Source of the DNA: JAMHWD01 sp035911135
GTDB taxonomy: Bacteria; Pseudomonadota; Alphaproteobacteria; Micavibrionales; Micavibrionaceae
Direction of reading: 5' to 3'
DNA length: 64,000 bases
NCBI GenBank assembly: GCA_035911135.1
Contig: JAMHWD010000018.1
Location: 62,001 to 126,000, forward strand
In this document: positions 53,316 through 62,338 of the stretch, piece after piece
Layout: each line of letters begins with the position of its first letter
Position numbering within the stretch: the stretch's first letter is position 1
Program-made: the position numbers and the translations under genes
Notes under the pieces: generated by a model
The model's database searches: none
Seen by the model: only the letters and a program-made list of their open reading frames with translations
Told to the model about the DNA's origin: nothing

Positions 53316-54212
53316 ATGTTTAAAGGCTCTATCCCCGCCCTCATCACCCCGTTCAAGAACGGCGAAATCGACTGGCCCGCATTCGATTCGTTTGTGGAAT
53401 GGCAGATTGAAAAAGGATCGCATGCTTTGGTCCCTTGCGGCACGACGGGCGAGTCGCCCACTTTGTCTCATGAAGAACATATGGACATTATAAAGCGCTG
53501 CGTCGCGATTACCAAGGGAAGAGTGCCCGTAATCGCCGGAAGCGGATCAAATTCCACGCGCGAGGCCATCAGCCTCACCCAGCACGCGCAAGAAGTCGGC
53601 GCCGATGCCGCGCTTGTGGTCACGCCCTATTACAACAAGCCCACGCAGGCCGGATTGGTCGAACATTACACCCAGATCGCCAAGGCGGTATCGCTGCCGA
53701 TCGTCATTTATAATATTCCGGGGCGCTGCATTATCGACATGACCACCGCGACCATGGCCGAACTGGCCAAGCTTCCCAATATCGTCGGCGTGAAGGATGC
53801 GACCAATGATCTGGCCCGCCCACTGGAAGTTTCCCAGTTGATTGGCCCTGATTTCTGCCAGCTTAGCGGCGAAGATGCCACCGCCAGCGCGTTTCTGGCG
53901 CAGGGCGGGCATGGCTGCATTTCGGTGGTGGCCAATATCGCACCTTATGAATCGGCGCAGATGCACGAGGCTTGGGCCAAAGGCGATCTGGCGACATTTG
54001 CGAAAATGCGCGATCTGCTGGCGCCGCTTTCCAAGGCGCTGTTCTGTGAAAGCTCTCCCGCGCCGGTCAAATATGCGGCCTCGGTTCTGGGCCTCTCGCG
54101 TGATGAGGTGCGCCTGCCCCTGCTCCCGGCCAGTGAAAAGGCGCGGCAGGCCATTGATGCCGCCATGGCGCATGCGAAATTGAAACCCGCCGCGGAACGC
54201 CGCGTCGCATAA
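53316..54212 (+). CDS. dapA: 4-hydroxy-tetrahydrodipicolinate synthase
   Basis: 298 residues. It condenses pyruvate with aspartate semialdehyde at the start of lysine and diaminopimelate synthesis. TIM barrel with CGTTGESPTL (near 45-54), the catalytic tyrosine in VIYNIPGR and the Schiff-base lysine in VGVKDATND. Length is normal. The promoter must lie in the 39 bp to the divergent slt gene or inside its 5' end. smpB follows after 18 bp, a frequent pairing in alphaproteobacteria. Confidence 0.97.
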   Translation: MFKGSIPALITPFKNGEIDWPAFDSFVEWQIEKGSHALVPCGTTGESPTLSHEEHMDIIKRCVAITKGRVPVIAGSGSNSTREAISLTQHAQEVGADAALVVTPYYNKPTQAGLVEHYTQIAKAVSLPIVIYNIPGRCIIDMTTATMAELAKLPNIVGVKDATNDLARPLEVSQLIGPDFCQLSGEDATASAFLAQGGHGCISVVANIAPYESAQMHEAWAKGDLATFAKMRDLLAPLSKALFCESSPAPVKYAASVLGLSRDEVRLPLLPASEKARQAIDAAMAHAKLKPAAERRVA

Positions 54213-54230
54213 AATCGTTTACGGGCGGTC

Positions 54231-54725
54231 ATGGCCAAGAAAAAAGAGAAAAAATCCGGCCTGCTTTCCGTCAACGTCACTGTTGCCGATAACCGCAAGG
54301 CGTTTTTTGATTACCACATCGAGGAAAAATTCGAGGCCGGCATCATGCTCGCCGGGACGGAAGTCAAATCGCTGCGCATGGGGCAATGCTCGCTGAAAGA
54401 ATCCCATGTCGGACCGCATCAGGGCGGCATTTATCTGATCAATTGCCACATCCCCGAATACGCGCAGGCCGGGCCGCATCTCCAGCACGAACCCAAACGC
54501 ATGCGCCAGTTGCTGCTCAAGAAAAAAGAAAGCGATAAATTGCTGGGCGCGTCTTTGCGCGATGGCTATACCATCGTGCCTCTGCGCCTTTATTTCAATG
54601 ACAAGGGCCGGGCCAAACTTGAAATAGCGCTGGCCAAGGGCAAGAAACTGCATGACAAGCGCGACTCCCAGAAGGAGCGCGACTGGAACCGCGACAAGGG
54701 GCGGCTGATGCGGGATAAGGGTTAA
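54231..54725 (+). CDS. smpB: SsrA-binding protein SmpB
   Basis: 164 residues. It binds tmRNA for rescue of stalled ribosomes. Signature features are [28 protein letters not shown], a central LLKKKE and the basic C-terminal tail that enters the ribosome ([16 protein letters not shown]). The tmRNA gene is not in the window. It follows dapA by 18 bp and is closed by a terminator at 54759-54801. Confidence 0.97.
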   Translation: MAKKKEKKSGLLSVNVTVADNRKAFFDYHIEEKFEAGIMLAGTEVKSLRMGQCSLKESHVGPHQGGIYLINCHIPEYAQAGPHLQHEPKRMRQLLLKKKESDKLLGASLRDGYTIVPLRLYFNDKGRAKLEIALAKGKKLHDKRDSQKERDWNRDKGRLMRDKG

Positions 54726-54758
54726 AGCCTGCCTGCCAACACATCATGATAAAAACAA

Positions 54759-54801
54759 AAAAAGGCAAGGCGGGAGCACTAATCCCATACCTTGCCTTTT
54801 T
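54759..54801 (+). terminator. Rho-independent terminator after smpB
   Basis: AAAAAGGCAAGG (54759-54770) pairs with CCTTGCCTTTTT (54790-54801) over a 19-nt loop and runs into further T residues. It closes the dapA-smpB unit. Confidence 0.8.
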
Positions 54802-54887
54802 CCTTATTCCGGGCGGAAGGGACACCACACCCCTTCGCGTAATCCGGGTAATTCCTTATACTTCTCAAAAATTCCCCCTCACCCTTT

Positions 54888-54910
54888 CCCTCTCCCCGCG
54901 GGGGAGAGGG
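54888..54910. repeat. GC-rich perfect palindrome near the recA 3' end
   Basis: CCCTCTCCCC (54888-54897) and GGGGAGAGGG (54901-54910) form a 10-bp stem with a 3-nt loop, preceded by CCCCCTCACCCTTT. The pattern matches a common intergenic palindrome family and may also help to end recA transcription. Confidence 0.6.
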
Positions 54911-54929
54911 GGATAAAGAGGCGGGCGCC

Positions 54930-56093
54930 TTAAGCCGCTGATTTCTTGCCTTTTGGCGCGGGCGCCGCTGCCTCGGCGATCAGGGATTCCGCCCCGCCTT
55001 CCTCGGCCTCGCGCGCTTCGGTTTCATTTTCCGGGCCTGTCAGCATGGCCCCTGCCACCACACCGGCATTGGTGCGGATCTGGGATTCCAGCTTGCGGGC
55101 GATTTCCGGGTTATCGCGCATGAACTGCTTGGCATTTTCGCGGCCCTGACCGACGCGCTGGCCATCATAGGAGAACCACGCGCCGGATTTTTCGACCAGA
55201 TTCCCGGCCACGCCCAGATCAATCAGCTCACCCATCTTGGAAACACCCTCGCCATACATGATATCAAATTCAATCTGGCGGAACGGGGGGGCCATCTTGT
55301 TTTTAACGACCTTGACGCGCGTCTGGTTGCCCACGACATCCTCGCGGTCTTTAATAGATCCAATGCGGCGGATATCAAGACGCACCGAGGCATAGAATTT
55401 CAAGGCATTCCCGCCCGTCGTGGTTTCAGGAGAGCCGAACATCACGCCGATTTTCATGCGGATCTGGTTGATAAAAATAACGACCGTATTGGATTTGGAA
55501 ATCGAGCCTGTGATCTTACGCAAAGCTTGCGACATCAAACGCGCCTGCAGGCCGACATGGGAATCGCCCATCTCCCCTTCCAGTTCCGCGCGGGGCACAA
55601 GGGCAGCGACCGAGTCAATCACCAGAACATCCACCGCGCCAGAACGCACAAGCGTATCGGCAATCTCCAGCGCCTGCTCCCCGGCATCGGGCTGGGAGAT
55701 CAGGAGATTATCAACATCCACGCCCAGCTTCTTGGCATAGGATGGATCCAGCGCGTGTTCGGCATCAATAATGGCGCATGTGCCGCCGGCTTTTTGCGCC
55801 TCGGCAATCACATGCAGCGCCAGTGTCGTTTTACCGGAGCTTTCCGGCCCGTAAATTTCGGTGATACGCCCGCGCGGCAAGCCGCCAATACCAAGGCCGA
55901 TATCAAGCCCCAGCGATCCGGTTGAAACCGTACCGATCCCTTCATGAAGCTTGCCATCGCTGGTGAGCTTCATAATCGAGCCCTTGCCGAAGGCGCGTTC
56001 AATCTGCTGCAAGGCGGCATCAAGGGCTTTTTGTTTTTCAGGGCTGGCTTTGTTCTGCATAGCTTCGCTCGCTTTCAAGGCTGTGACACTCAT
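54930..56093 (-). CDS. recA: Recombinase RecA
   Basis: 387 residues from the ATG at 56093, which has AGAGGA 7 nt upstream. Walker [10 protein letters not shown], the MAW motif and the DNA-binding loops ([20 protein letters not shown] region) are all present. It forms filaments on single-stranded DNA, drives homologous recombination and triggers LexA self-cleavage. The C-terminal tail is acidic then Lys/Ala-rich, slightly longer than in E. coli. An SOS box and probable promoter lie upstream. Confidence 0.98.
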   Translation of the reverse strand: MSVTALKASEAMQNKASPEKQKALDAALQQIERAFGKGSIMKLTSDGKLHEGIGTVSTGSLGLDIGLGIGGLPRGRITEIYGPESSGKTTLALHVIAEAQKAGGTCAIIDAEHALDPSYAKKLGVDVDNLLISQPDAGEQALEIADTLVRSGAVDVLVIDSVAALVPRAELEGEMGDSHVGLQARLMSQALRKITGSISKSNTVVIFINQIRMKIGVMFGSPETTTGGNALKFYASVRLDIRRIGSIKDREDVVGNQTRVKVVKNKMAPPFRQIEFDIMYGEGVSKMGELIDLGVAGNLVEKSGAWFSYDGQRVGQGRENAKQFMRDNPEIARKLESQIRTNAGVVAGAMLTGPENETEAREAEEGGAESLIAEAAAPAPKGKKSAA

Positions 56094-56172
56094 GGGATTT
56101 CCTCTCTTTTGTCGCAAATCGGCTGCGCTTTGACAATCGCCGCGCCCCGCAAATCATGATCTTATACACAAT

Positions 56173-56201
56173 AGAATGTACCCATTTTGTTCCCGCGTCA
56201 A
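56173..56201 (-). promoter_or_regulatory. Probable recA promoter
   Basis: On the minus strand TTGACG (56201-56196) and a weak CATTCT (56178-56173) are spaced by 17 bp, about 80 bp before the recA start. The -35 is good and the -10 poor, as in many alphaproteobacterial promoters. Confidence 0.45.
56178..56192 (+). promoter_or_regulatory. Second, imperfect SOS box overlapping the recA promoter
   Basis: GTAC-N7-GTTC, one mismatch from the GTTC-N7-GTTC consensus, lies inside the spacer of the proposed recA promoter, so LexA bound here would block it. Confidence 0.45.
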
Positions 56202-56211
56202 CACAAAAAGA

Positions 56212-56226
56212 GAACAAAATAAGAAC
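56212..56226 (-). promoter_or_regulatory. Alphaproteobacterial SOS (LexA) box of recA
   Basis: GAAC-AAAATAA-GAAC, equal to GTTC-N7-GTTC on the recA strand, the exact LexA consensus of alphaproteobacteria. It lies 119 bp upstream of the recA start, next to the -35. Confidence 0.85.
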
Positions 56227-56232
56227 TTTTTA

Positions 56233-57258
56233 TTATGCAGCGTTTTCAATAGGTTGAGAGAATTTTGAACGGATTTTTGCGAAAATTCGGCCATCCAGAA
56301 TGAAGAAACAAAGGGCGATAAAAACAACGCCTGCGATATGCTGGGGCAGCAAATGTTCGCCCAGAAAACCTATCCCGAATCCTGTGGCACTGACCGGGAC
56401 CAAAAACGTCACCAGCGTCGTATTCGTGCCGCCGTTTTTGGCAATAAACCAGAAATAGGCAATATAGGCCAATGTGCTGGAAAGCAGCGCCAGCGCCAGA
56501 ATCGCCAGCGCGGCCTCCATGGGCGGTGCGCCAATCGTCCAGGGCTGCTCGAACACCAGCGCCAGCGGCACCAGCACCAGCGTCGAGATCGTCAGCTGGC
56601 TGGAGGCGATCATGACAGGCCGGCTGCCAAACCGCGCGAATCGCCGCGCATATATAGAGGAATACGCATAGGATACCGCCGCCGCCAGAGGCGCCAGATG
56701 CGCCAGCGCCTCGGCATCCATCCCGCCATGCATATCGGGCGCGATAATCACGACAACCCCGGTAAACCCGCAGAGTAACGCCATCACCTTGCGCGGGGTC
56801 ATCTTCTCGTCCTGCGTCATGATATTGGCCAGCACCAGCGCAAACAAAGGAGTCGTGGCGTTCAAAATCGAGGCCAGAGCCCCGGAAAGATAAACCTGCC
56901 CCCAGACGATCAGAATAAAGGGAATGATATTATTTGTGATCGCCATGACCACAATCATACGCCAGAAATCAAGGGAAACCGGCCAGTCGCGGCGCGTGAG
57001 CGCAATAAATGTCTGCAGCGCGGCAGCAGCAATAAACACCCGCGCCCCGACAATAGTCAGCGGCCCGTAAGTCTGAAGGGCAACCTCGACAAAGAAAAAC
57101 GACCCGCCCCAGACCACGGATAATGTCAGCAAAACCGCCCATGATTTCAAATCCATAGCGCCCGAAATCGCGGGCGTTGCGGCCGGAGGGATATCAGTAA
57201 CAGTGACGGAAGGATCGCGCATGGGCAATGAGATATACCACTTGCCCGCGCCCGGCAA
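56233..57258 (-). CDS. EamA/DMT-family transporter
   Basis: 341 residues with ten predicted membrane helices in two EamA halves (SWAVLLTLSVVWGGSFFFVE start, central Lys/Arg turn near MTPRKVMALL). The family exports metabolites or amino acids; the substrate cannot be told. Start is uncertain: the TTG at 57258 has AAGGA upstream, while an ATG at 57222 (MRDPSV) lacks one. The stop lies just upstream of recA's regulatory region, so the two are not one operon. Confidence 0.88.
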   Translation of the reverse strand: MPGAGKWYISLPMRDPSVTVTDIPPAATPAISGAMDLKSWAVLLTLSVVWGGSFFFVEVALQTYGPLTIVGARVFIAAAALQTFIALTRRDWPVSLDFWRMIVVMAITNNIIPFILIVWGQVYLSGALASILNATTPLFALVLANIMTQDEKMTPRKVMALLCGFTGVVVIIAPDMHGGMDAEALAHLAPLAAAVSYAYSSIYARRFARFGSRPVMIASSQLTISTLVLVPLALVFEQPWTIGAPPMEAALAILALALLSSTLAYIAYFWFIAKNGGTNTTLVTFLVPVSATGFGIGFLGEHLLPQHIAGVVFIALCFFILDGRIFAKIRSKFSQPIENAA

Positions 57259-57280
57259 TCCGGTCCTTGGGATTTATTTT

Positions 57281-59794
57281 CTAACTCCCCAGAACCTCTT
57301 TGACCTTCTCCGCCAATTGCTTGAGCGTGAAGGGTTTGGGCAGGAAATAAATCCCCTCGCCCATGTGGTCTTTCAGGCGGTCCTCGGTATAGCCGGACAT
57401 GAAAATAATCCGCAATTTCGGCGAAGTCTGGCGCATACGCTGGGCCAATGTCGGGCCATCCATCACCGGCATGACAACATCGGTCACCAGAAGGTCGATA
57501 TGCTTGTCGTCCTGCTGCTCCATTAATTTAAGCGCCGATTCCCCGCTATCGGCGGCCAGCACGACATAGCCCTTGTTGGTTAGCGCCCGCTGGCCAAAGG
57601 TCCGCACGGCGTCCTCATCCTCCACCAGCAAAATGCGCTCTGTGCCCGTCAGGTCCTTGGTGGTCATATCCTCAGGCACGGCTTCGTCCTCGGAATCATC
57701 TTCCTCGATCTCGGTGGCGCGCGGCAGATAAATCGTAAAGGTCGTTCCCTGCCCCGGTGTGCTGATCACATCTAAAAAACCATCCGTCTGACGGATAATC
57801 CCATAGACGGTCGCCAGCCCAAGGCCCGTCCCCTGCCCGACTTCCTTGGTGGTAAAAAACGGCTCGAAAATCCGGACCATGTTTTCCTTGGGAATCCCGC
57901 ATCCCGTATCCACAACATCAATTGCTGTCCAATGGCCGGGCGGCAAGGTCTCGGTGATCAACTCCTTGGGCTTGCGATTGGTGAAATTATGGGTCGAGAT
58001 CACCAGCTTGCCCGACCCATCCATGGCATCGCGCGCATTCACCGCCAGATTGATCAGCACCTGCTCCATCTGGCCGCCATCGACCTTGACCAGATTAAGC
58101 CCCGATCCATGCACCATCTCCAGATCAATGCCTGCGCCAATCAGGCGGCGCAAAAGATGCGAAAGCTCGGTCAGGATATCGGTGACATCCTGCACCTTGG
58201 GCCGCAAGGTCTGCTGGCGCGAGAAGGCCAGCAACTGGCGCACCAGATTGGCGGCGCGGTTGGAGTTCTGCTTGATCTGCATGATATCGCCAAAGGACGG
58301 ATCGCCGGGCTTATGGCGCAGCAGCAGCAAATCGCAAAAGCCGATAATGGCGGTCAGCAGGTTATTAAAGTCATGCGCGATACCCCCGGCCAGCTGGCCA
58401 ACGGCCTGCATTTTCTGAGATTGCACGAACTGGGCCTCCAGCGCCTTTTGCTGACGCAGGTCGATAAAATGTACCACCACGCTGCCGCTTTCGCGGTAAC
58501 GGCGCGCATGCATCTGGGCGTCGGTCTGCTCGGCATTGCAACGCGCCAGCGAAATTTCCATCGGCGTGGCGGTGGCCTGTCCCTGCCCGATGCTTTTGAT
58601 CGTGCTGATCACAATATCCCGGTTTTCCGATTGAATAAGCTCGGCAAAGGATATCCCCTCCAGCTGGTCCATGGGACATCCCAGCATATTGGCGAACTCG
58701 GAGTTGCAATCCTTGATCATGCCGTTTTCATCGACCATGATAATCCCCAGCGGCGCTTCCTCGAAGAAACGCTGGAACCGATCCTCCGATGCCTGCAGGG
58801 CCTGACGCATCTCGCGCTCGGTGGTCAGGTCATGAACGACAGCCCTTGTACGCACCTGCCCGTCCGCCTCATAGACAATCGCCTGATTGACAGCCGCCAG
58901 AAACGTGCGCCCGGCCGGGCCCTTCATGCGGATTTCCACAACCTGCCGCGCACCACCATTTTCAATCAGGTCATAAGGCCGCCCGGCCTCCGGCGGTTCC
59001 GTCAGATAGGTATGCAGCTTGGTCGCCATCAGCGTATCGAGATCCTGCCCCATCCAGCGCGCAAAGGTCGCATTGGCAAAGACAAAACGCCCTTCCTCGT
59101 TCACGGAAAAGAATCCGACCGGCGCGTTATCGGTAAAATCAATCAGCTTCTCGCGCTCATCGCGGATGGCGCGGTCAACCGTGTATTTCTGGGTGACATC
59201 ATCAATCCGCCAGTGGATATACCCCGCCCATCCCGATACAGGCTGCGCCGCGACCGCGTACCAGCATTCCCGGTCATCCAGCTTGGAAAACAGCTCGATG
59301 GAATCGTTCAGCCCCCGATGCGCCTGATCGGCCAGCAGGTTAAAATGCGAAAGCGCTTCCTCGTTATTCTGGAACAGGGCAATCAGCGTTTTGTAATTAG
59401 GCTTGCCCACGCCTTCGCACAGGTCATAGAATTTCTGATTGGCGAAAACCATGTTATCGGCGCTGTCGGTGATCAAGCGCGCGCCGCGCGATCCTTCCAG
59501 CACCTCAATCAGCAGCTCAAGGCGTTTCTCGCGGCTGGCATGCAGATAAAAGAAATGATAGATCACCAGCCCCAGCGATCCGCACACCGCCACCACCAGC
59601 GCGGCATAGACATTGCTGAACTCGCCGCGATGCGCCATTGAAAAGACGAACAGCAAAAACGCGAAATACATCGAAAGCAGCAAGACAATCAGAACGCTGT
59701 TCAGGCTCCACTTGCGGGTGGGCTTCTGTGCAGGCTGGGTCTGGTTGACGCCCTTATGGTGACGGGCGATAAATTCGCGGTTATCGAGGCTCAT
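57281..59794 (-). CDS. cckA: CckA hybrid histidine kinase/phosphatase
   Basis: 837 residues. Two N-terminal membrane helices, three PAS-like regions, HisKA with the phospho-His in QLAGGIAHDFNNLLTAIIGF, HATPase (DTGCGIP, GTGLGLATVYGI) and a C-terminal receiver with its Asp in LLVTDVVMPVMDG. The block ALEAQFVQSQKMQAVGQLAG is CckA-like. In Caulobacter CckA works through ChpT on CtrA, controlling cell cycle and flagellar genes. ctrA and chpT are not in the window. The start is ATG at 59794; a TTG two codons earlier is possible. Confidence 0.9.
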   Translation of the reverse strand: MSLDNREFIARHHKGVNQTQPAQKPTRKWSLNSVLIVLLLSMYFAFLLFVFSMAHRGEFSNVYAALVVAVCGSLGLVIYHFFYLHASREKRLELLIEVLEGSRGARLITDSADNMVFANQKFYDLCEGVGKPNYKTLIALFQNNEEALSHFNLLADQAHRGLNDSIELFSKLDDRECWYAVAAQPVSGWAGYIHWRIDDVTQKYTVDRAIRDEREKLIDFTDNAPVGFFSVNEEGRFVFANATFARWMGQDLDTLMATKLHTYLTEPPEAGRPYDLIENGGARQVVEIRMKGPAGRTFLAAVNQAIVYEADGQVRTRAVVHDLTTEREMRQALQASEDRFQRFFEEAPLGIIMVDENGMIKDCNSEFANMLGCPMDQLEGISFAELIQSENRDIVISTIKSIGQGQATATPMEISLARCNAEQTDAQMHARRYRESGSVVVHFIDLRQQKALEAQFVQSQKMQAVGQLAGGIAHDFNNLLTAIIGFCDLLLLRHKPGDPSFGDIMQIKQNSNRAANLVRQLLAFSRQQTLRPKVQDVTDILTELSHLLRRLIGAGIDLEMVHGSGLNLVKVDGGQMEQVLINLAVNARDAMDGSGKLVISTHNFTNRKPKELITETLPPGHWTAIDVVDTGCGIPKENMVRIFEPFFTTKEVGQGTGLGLATVYGIIRQTDGFLDVISTPGQGTTFTIYLPRATEIEEDDSEDEAVPEDMTTKDLTGTERILLVEDEDAVRTFGQRALTNKGYVVLAADSGESALKLMEQQDDKHIDLLVTDVVMPVMDGPTLAQRMRQTSPKLRIIFMSGYTEDRLKDHMGEGIYFLPKPFTLKQLAEKVKEVLGS

Positions 59795-59845
59795 GGCCAA
59801 TAGGATGCCACAAAATGCAAGGCTTTTACAGCCTCTCTGTAGGGG

Positions 59846-60310
59846 CTATCCCCGGCCCCGGTATGGCGGCACGCCCTGATCGGGGATCCAGACATCTTCG
59901 GGCGGTTTGCCGGTCTGGTAAAAGACATCTATGGGAATGCCGCCGCGCGGATACCAGTATCCGCCAATCCGCAGCCATTTGGGTTCAATGGCATCGGCAA
60001 TCCGGCGGGCAATCGTGATCGTGCAATCCTCGTGGAACGCGCCGTGATTCCGGAAAGACCCTAAAAACAGCTTTAAGGACTTGCTCTCCACCAGCCATTC
60101 GCCCGGCACGTAATCAATCATCAGATGGGCAAAATCCGGCGCGGCTGTGATCGGGCAAATGGATGTGAATTCCGGCGCGGTAAAGCGCACGAAATAATTC
60201 ACATCTTTTTGCGGATTGGGCACGCGCTCCAGAATGGCCTGATCGGGGCTGTCGGGGATATCGCTCGCCCCGCCCAGTAATTTTAAGTCTTTGTAGATGT
60301 TCTCGGTCAT
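59846..60310 (-). CDS. queF: NADPH-dependent 7-cyano-7-deazaguanine reductase
   Basis: 154 residues, the short (YkvM-type) QueF. The catalytic nucleophile is C52 ([13 protein letters not shown]) with D59, and the substrate-recognition Glu is E75 in VESKSLKLF. It reduces preQ0 to preQ1 for queuosine in tRNA. The gene is the last of a leftward que group and is separated from queE by 99 bp containing an inverted repeat. No preQ1 riboswitch is evident there. Confidence 0.95.
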   Translation of the reverse strand: MTENIYKDLKLLGGASDIPDSPDQAILERVPNPQKDVNYFVRFTAPEFTSICPITAAPDFAHLMIDYVPGEWLVESKSLKLFLGSFRNHGAFHEDCTITIARRIADAIEPKWLRIGGYWYPRGGIPIDVFYQTGKPPEDVWIPDQGVPPYRGRG

Positions 60311-60355
60311 TGCTTTTCTCAGTTTATATTGAGTTTGACAGTTAAGAAAGTTGAA

Positions 60356-60378
60356 TGGTTTTTTTAGGAAAAAACCAT
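60356..60378. other. Inverted repeat between queE and queF
   Basis: ATGGTTTTTT (60356-60365) pairs with AAAAAACCAT (60369-60378) around AGG. AT-rich 10-bp stem in a 99-bp gap. It might be a terminator working poorly in either direction or a regulatory hairpin for queF. Confidence 0.45.
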
Positions 60379-60409
60379 CAAACTAATAAACTTTCTAACT
60401 ATTCAAATA

Positions 60410-61126
60410 CTAAACCCCCCTCAAATTCCCCCACAGCATAACATGAAGCTGGGGCAGGATTGTCACGGAAAACCATTGCTCCTCGGCGGCCCGGTCCACC
60501 AGCCAGCGCATCTTTGCCATCAGCGCGTCCTGATCGGGATTATCTTTCGAAGCTGTGAGATTGCAAGGCTGGATGACCATCGACAGATCGGGGTAACGCG
60601 CGGCCATATCGCGGGCATAGGCAAAATCTGCCTCATCGGCGATGACGATTTTCATCTGGGTTTTTGTCTTAGGGCCAGCGGCCTTCACGCAGGCATCCAG
60701 TTTTGCGTAATCGGTTTCCATCGCGCTGGAGGGCGGCTTGGGGCTAAGGGTCAGAACATCCAGATCCGCAAACCATTCGGCCACCACCGATCCCTGGGTT
60801 TCGATGGCAAATGTATAACCCTCATTCTGGCCCATGCGGATCAGATCACCCAAGGGCTGGATCGCCGGATTGCCGCCGGATAATGTCACGGTTAATGGCT
60901 TGCCGCCGGATAATTCGCGGATGCGCGCCATGACATCTTCTGGCCCCATATCCACCCAGTCATGGCGGTATTGGCTCTCAACGGCGTATAACGTATCGCA
61001 CCATGAGCATCGGTAATCGCAGCCACCGGTGCGGACAAAAACAGTCGGCTGTCCGATCAAGGCACCCTCGCCTTGAATGGTAGGCCCGAAAATCTCGCTG
61101 ATCTTGATGGTTTTTCCGCCTGTCAT
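60410..61126 (-). CDS. queE: 7-carboxy-7-deazaguanine synthase (radical SAM)
   Basis: 238 residues. It turns 6-carboxytetrahydropterin into 7-carboxy-7-deazaguanine. The radical SAM cysteines are C36, C40 and C43 (CDYRCSWC), a normal CxxxCxxC spacing, with [16 protein letters not shown] just before and [12 protein letters not shown] after. The ATG at 61126 overlaps the queD stop (ATGA), fixing the start and giving coupled translation. A longer frame to 61243 is a shadow inside queD. Confidence 0.95.
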   Translation of the reverse strand: MTGGKTIKISEIFGPTIQGEGALIGQPTVFVRTGGCDYRCSWCDTLYAVESQYRHDWVDMGPEDVMARIRELSGGKPLTVTLSGGNPAIQPLGDLIRMGQNEGYTFAIETQGSVVAEWFADLDVLTLSPKPPSSAMETDYAKLDACVKAAGPKTKTQMKIVIADEADFAYARDMAARYPDLSMVIQPCNLTASKDNPDQDALMAKMRWLVDRAAEEQWFSVTILPQLHVMLWGNLRGV

Positions 61127-61479
61127 GGTCTGTATTCCGCGCTGGTCTTGGGGGTTTCCCTGACACGCACCGCCACAACCTCGGGCCAGCGCGCCTTGCA
61201 CCAGCCGTAAAAATGCTGCGCCATCTGTTCGGCTGTCGCGCAATGATCGCCCAGCACATCGTTGATGTGACGATGATCTATTTCTTCATCCAGATATTTC
61301 TTAAACGCATCCAACTCACGGTAATCACGGACAAAACCGTATTCATTCAATTCATCCGACCGCAGCTCCACCTCCACGATATAATTATGCCCATGCAGCC
61401 GCGCGCAAGGATGATCACCGGGTAATTGTTTGAGGATATGCGAAGCGGAAAAATGATATTCCTTATGGATTGTGAACAT
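61123..61479 (-). CDS. queD: 6-carboxy-5,6,7,8-tetrahydropterin synthase
   Basis: 118 residues of the PTPS fold. Zinc ligands H14, H29 and H31 and the catalytic cysteine C25 (in [10 protein letters not shown]) are in place. It converts 7,8-dihydroneopterin triphosphate to the carboxypterin used by QueE. The gene sits 2 bp after queC and overlaps queE by 4 bp. The GTP cyclohydrolase that feeds this pathway is not in the window. Confidence 0.94.
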   Translation of the reverse strand: MFTIHKEYHFSASHILKQLPGDHPCARLHGHNYIVEVELRSDELNEYGFVRDYRELDAFKKYLDEEIDHRHINDVLGDHCATAEQMAQHFYGWCKARWPEVVAVRVRETPKTSAEYRP

Positions 61480-61481
61480 GA

Positions 61482-62267
61482 TTATCCTCTGCCCGCCTTG
61501 TTGATCCGCTCGACCGTCTCGATCCAGAAATCGTTATCGGCATATTCAGTCGGGTCGGATACACCGGCCAGATGAAAGGCCTCGCGGCGCTCCACACATG
61601 TGCCACAGCGCCCGCAATGAATATCCCCGCCCTTGTAACAGGACCATGTCGCGCCCATATCAACGCCAAGGCGCGCGCCTTCGGCGGCGATCTGCGCCTT
61701 GGTCCAGTTCAGAAACGGCGTATAAAACGAAATCTGGGAATCCCCAACCCCATCCAGCGCGAGGCGCTGCATCTTGTCAAACGCCTCCACAAATGCCGGG
61801 CGGCAATCGGGATAGATAAAATGATCCCCGCCATGAACGGCCGCCGCCACCGCTTCCGCGCCGCGCGATGAGGCAATCCCGTAAGCAATGGTGAGCATAA
61901 TCGCATTACGGTTGGGCACGACGGTAATCTTCATGCTTTCTTCCGTGTAATGACCATCGGGCACATTCACATCATCCGTAAGGGCCGAACCCGTCAGCAG
62001 CGCGCCAATGCCCGATATATCGACAATATCATGACGAACGCCAAGCACAGCCGCCGCGCGCGCGGCATAATCCACTTCCTTTTTATGGCGCTGGCCATAA
62101 TTAAAGGAAACAAGGCCAAGCAATTCGCCTTCACGCGCAACTTTATGGGAGAGAATGACGGAATCCAGTCCGCCGGAACATATAACAATCGTTTTCAAAT
62201 CTAATGCCTTGTTTTCATTGTTGCCGGGTAGGTCCGCGACCGGCGCCCGCATCATGCAGGCAGGCAT
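61482..62267 (-). CDS. queC: 7-cyano-7-deazaguanine synthase
   Basis: 261 residues. ATP-dependent amidation and dehydration of 7-carboxy-7-deazaguanine to preQ0. P-loop SGGLDS (31-36), the FNYGQRHKKE motif and a zinc site from SCYKGGDIHCGRCGTC. The first 24 residues are longer than usual and may not all be needed, but GAAAGG upstream supports the start at 62267. It is the first gene of queC-queD-queE, then queF. Confidence 0.95.
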   Translation of the reverse strand: MPACMMRAPVADLPGNNENKALDLKTIVICSGGLDSVILSHKVAREGELLGLVSFNYGQRHKKEVDYAARAAAVLGVRHDIVDISGIGALLTGSALTDDVNVPDGHYTEESMKITVVPNRNAIMLTIAYGIASSRGAEAVAAAVHGGDHFIYPDCRPAFVEAFDKMQRLALDGVGDSQISFYTPFLNWTKAQIAAEGARLGVDMGATWSCYKGGDIHCGRCGTCVERREAFHLAGVSDPTEYADNDFWIETVERINKAGRG

Positions 62268-62338
62268 TGTTTAACCTTTCATGAGGGGTAAATCAAGGAA
62301 ACAATGAAAATGCAAGCAATTACAATAAGATATACGAA

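Noticed and set aside
57932..59641. 569-codon open frame on the plus strand inside cckA
   Set aside because: Antisense shadow of the kinase gene; no ribosome binding site or known motif, and composition (many His, Gln and Arg) typical of the complementary strand.
62268..62338. preQ1 riboswitch upstream of queC
   Set aside because: The 71-bp leader lacks the preQ1-I hairpin with its A-rich tail and any preQ1-II features; only a normal ribosome binding site is visible.
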